From Sorangium cellulosum (lineage in GTDB: Bacteria > Myxococcota_A > Polyangia > Polyangiales > Polyangiaceae), in contig DYPH01000060.1 in the NCBI GenBank assembly GCA_020720045.1, forward strand, positions 1 through 34,458: 34,458 nucleotides of DNA, given 5' to 3'. Below, piece after piece: positions 32,590 to 34,458 of the stretch. The translations under genes and the position numbers were made by a program. Positions within the stretch are counted from its first letter, which is position 1; the number at the start of each line of letters is the position of its first letter. A model generated the notes under the pieces. It had not been told where the DNA came from. It saw nothing but the letters and a program-made list of their open reading frames with translations, and searched no databases.

Positions 32590-34265
32590 CCGCGCTCCTG
32601 GCCGAATTATTTCCGTTTTTTGTCGCCATCGGCGGCGAGGGGCAGGCAGGGGCGAGGGTCTGCGCGCTCGGGCCGCGGTGGGCGAGCTTTGCGCCGTCGT
32701 TGAGGGTGGGCACCCCCTTCGCAGAAGCCTTCGCCGTCGATCGCCCCTTCCAGGTCACCACCGTGGCCGACTTCGTCGCGCGCCCGAAAGACGTCTTCCT
32801 CCTGCGCGCCCTCGCCCACCCGAAGCTCCAATTTCGCGGGCAAATGTGCCGCGTTGACGGCAGCGATGACGTCTATTTTCTTGGCGGGCCGTGGATCGTC
32901 CGGATGGAGGACTTGGCGACCCACGCCCTCCGTCTCGACGATTTCCCGCCCCACGATCCGCGCGGCGACCTCCTCGTCCTCGTGCAGGCTCGTGAGTCGA
33001 TGGTGGCCGACCTCCGCACCCTTACGACACGGCTTCGTGAGACGGCGGCCCGCCTCGACGAGCGGAACCGGGAGCTCGAAGAGCAGGCAGCGCTCCAGAA
33101 GCGCCTCGAAGAGCAGCTCCGCCAGAGCCAGCGCCTGGAAGCAATCGGCCGCTTCGCTGGGGGTGTAGCCCACGATTTTAACAATATTCTCATGGCGATC
33201 GGCGCGCATGTCGCCCTCGCCGACGCCGCCCTCCAGACGCCAAACTCCCCCGACACGACGGCGACGATCGCCGAGAGCCTGACGCAAATTCGGAGCGCGT
33301 CCGATCGGGCCGCCCAGCTCACTCAGCAGCTCCTCGCCTTTTCGAAGCAGCGACTCGTCTCTCTCGCGCGCGTCGACCCCGCGAAGGAAGTCCTTGCGAT
33401 CGCAGCACTTCTTCGCCCCCTCCTCGGCGATTCCGTCCGCCTCCGCACCGAAATCGCTGACGATCTCGGCCCCCTCTGGGCCGATCCTTCGAGCTTCCAG
33501 CAGATCCTCGTCAACTTGGCGCTCAACGCCCGCGATGCGATGCCCGACGGCGGCGAACTCACGATCGCCCTCCGTCGCGACGGCGGCGAGCGGCCGATGC
33601 TGGTCTTGACGGTGACCGACACCGGAATCGGGATGAGCGACGAGACCTTGGCAAACGCGTTCGACCCTTTCTTCACGACAAAGCCGGCCGGCAAGGGGAG
33701 CGGCCTCGGCCTGGCGACGGTCCACGGGCTGATTGTGCAAGCATCTGGAACGATTACCGTTCACAGCCGTAGCGAGCCTCCGTCCGGGACGACCTTCGAA
33801 CTCTCCTGGCCCCTTTCCGCGGCGCCAGCCGCCCGCCGAGGTGCTTCTGACGGAAGGGACACCGCCGGCAGACGAGGTGCTGGTGCTGCTGGTGGAGGAC
33901 GACGACGCGATTCGCCGCCTGATGGAACGCCTCCTCACCCGCGCCGGCTATCACGTAACCGCCCTCCCCCCCGCGAGGCGGGCGCGGTTGCCGCCCGTGC
34001 ACCGATCGCCGCCCTCGTCACCGACGTCGTGATGCCCCACGGGAGCGGGCCGGAGGTCGCCCTGGCGGTAGAAGTCCATCGGCCGAATATTCCTACGATT
34101 TTTATGAGCGGCTACACGGAAGATGCGCGGCTCCGCGCCGAAGCGCTCCGGCCCAACCAGCGCTTCCTGGCAAAGCCCTTCCCACCGGGCGTCCTCCTGG
34201 CGACCCTCCAAGCGCTGCTGAGTCGCGAAGGGGCCGTTCAGCCCTCGGCGCGGCACCCCATGTAA
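32586..34265 (+). CDS. H-NOX-associated hybrid histidine kinase, receiver frame-broken
   Basis: Residues 1-125 resemble the HNOBA domain found with H-NOX proteins ([40 protein letters not shown]). A signalling coiled coil (about 133-185) leads to the H box [15 protein letters not shown] (His196), N box [15 protein letters not shown]1 DTGIGM, F box FDPFFTTK and G2 [13 protein letters not shown], all intact. A C-terminal receiver is split between frames. Near 33,820 the family sequence moves to another frame ([32 protein letters not shown]), and after the seven-C run at 33966-33972 it returns ([32 protein letters not shown]). Two opposite one-base errors would explain this. It is predicted to phosphorylate its own receiver in response to nitric oxide sensed by the H-NOX. 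Confidence 0.85.
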   Translation: MTALLAELFPFFVAIGGEGQAGARVCALGPRWASFAPSLRVGTPFAEAFAVDRPFQVTTVADFVARPKDVFLLRALAHPKLQFRGQMCRVDGSDDVYFLGGPWIVRMEDLATHALRLDDFPPHDPRGDLLVLVQARESMVADLRTLTTRLRETAARLDERNRELEEQAALQKRLEEQLRQSQRLEAIGRFAGGVAHDFNNILMAIGAHVALADAALQTPNSPDTTATIAESLTQIRSASDRAAQLTQQLLAFSKQRLVSLARVDPAKEVLAIAALLRPLLGDSVRLRTEIADDLGPLWADPSSFQQILVNLALNARDAMPDGGELTIALRRDGGERPMLVLTVTDTGIGMSDETLANAFDPFFTTKPAGKGSGLGLATVHGLIVQASGTITVHSRSEPPSGTTFELSWPLSAAPAARRGASDGRDTAGRRGAGAAGGGRRRDSPPDGTPPHPRRLSRNRPPPREAGAVAARAPIAALVTDVVMPHGSGPEVALAVEVHRPNIPTIFMSGYTEDARLRAEALRPNQRFLAKPFPPGVLLATLQALLSREGAVQPSARHPM

Positions 34266-34336
34266 TCGCCCGCAAAGCTCGGAATGCGGGAAACATCGAC
34301 CTTGCAGGGCGATCCGAGGTCAGGTACGCGTCCTCG

Positions 34337-34423
34337 ATGAGCATTCTCCGGATTTCGTTCGCCGCGTTCGCGCTCGCCTCGGTCTCTTTCCTCGCCTGTT
34401 CGTCTGAAGGACCGGTCCTCTGA
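34337..34423 (+). CDS. Possible very small lipoprotein
   Basis: This is a 28-residue ORF: MSILRISFAAFALASVSFLA, then CSSEGPVL. It has a basic residue, a hydrophobic core and a lipobox LAC (Cys21), and only seven residues follow the Cys. The layout recalls entericidin-like mini-lipoproteins. No ribosome binding site is evident, and the stretch after it (34424-34458) holds nothing recognisable, so it could be the start of a longer gene broken by an indel or a chance ORF. Confidence 0.4.
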   Translation: MSILRISFAAFALASVSFLACSSEGPVL

Positions 34424-34458
34424 TTACACTTTGGCCCGGGAGCCTTGGTTACAGATCG

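Noticed and set aside
32607-33938. A 443-codon minus-strand frame opposite the histidine kinase
   Set aside because: All kinase boxes are on the plus strand; this is their mirror.
1-34458. tRNA, rRNA, CRISPR arrays, insertion sequences
   Set aside because: None of the expected structures, repeat-spacer arrays or transposase motifs was seen on either strand.

Overview
The window reads as chromosomal DNA from a GC-rich myxobacterium, most likely class Polyangia of the Myxococcota. The reasons are the strong G/C bias at third codon positions, the many lipoproteins whose lipidated Cys is followed by an Asp/Ser/Thr/Pro-rich spacer, the RCC1-repeat lipoproteins, a membrane Ser/Thr kinase, a caspase-like lipoprotein and a type IV pilus minor-pilin operon. 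No tRNA, rRNA, CRISPR array, transposase or prophage was seen. Several genes carry one-base frame breaks, at least three of them in mononucleotide runs. These look more like residual consensus errors than biology, and each is flagged where it occurs.

Layout. (i) 1-5,000: a 5'-truncated RCC1 propeller gene (+), a bidirectional terminator, a small lipoprotein coupled to a membrane-anchored phage-tail-collar-domain protein (+), then a helical protein of unknown function and a second RCC1 lipoprotein (both -). (ii) 5,034-8,617 (-): a tightly packed operon running from a DUF1566 lipoprotein through a secreted DUF1566 protein and a transmembrane Ser/Thr kinase to a secreted two-TM protein. (iii) 8,796-12,853 (-): an operon in which a caspase-like (C14) lipoprotein sits between two RCC1 lipoproteins. 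(iv) 12,993-15,522 (-): a DUF4384 lipoprotein and a second large Cys-containing lipoprotein. (v) 15.8-16.8 kb (+): a divergent LuxR-type regulator. (vi) 16,982-24,833 (+): a minor-pilin operon (GspH/FimT-like, PilV, PilW, PilX, PilY1 and a lipoprotein) behind a good sigma-54 promoter match. (vii) 24,867-27,711: a propeller-like lipoprotein and a lipid-linked-oligosaccharide flippase. (viii) 27,805-29,181: a tiny Cys-pair peptide, an ECF sigma factor and a Cys-rich polytopic membrane protein. (ix) 29,178-29,873 (-): a peptide deformylase with an apparent lipoprotein signal. (x) 30,167-31,953: two secreted/outer-membrane proteins preceded by regularly spaced AT-rich palindromes. (xi) 32,015-34,265: an H-NOX nitric-oxide sensor and its partner hybrid histidine kinase. 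A tiny lipoprotein ORF follows.

The most striking signal is a 17-base element, TACGTGGTTTCCACAAT, with an internal GTGG-TTT-CCAC dyad. It occurs four times (three identical, one with a single mismatch). At three of the sites it lies 34-67 bases before the start codon of a cell-envelope operon and reads toward that gene: the caspase/RCC1 operon, the DUF4384 operon and the DUF1566/kinase operon. The fourth copy precedes the small lipoprotein/tail-collar pair. This suggests one regulon that links surface propellers, a caspase-like lipoprotein, DUF4384 and DUF1566 proteins and a Ser/Thr kinase. The proposed link is inferred from sequence and has not been tested.
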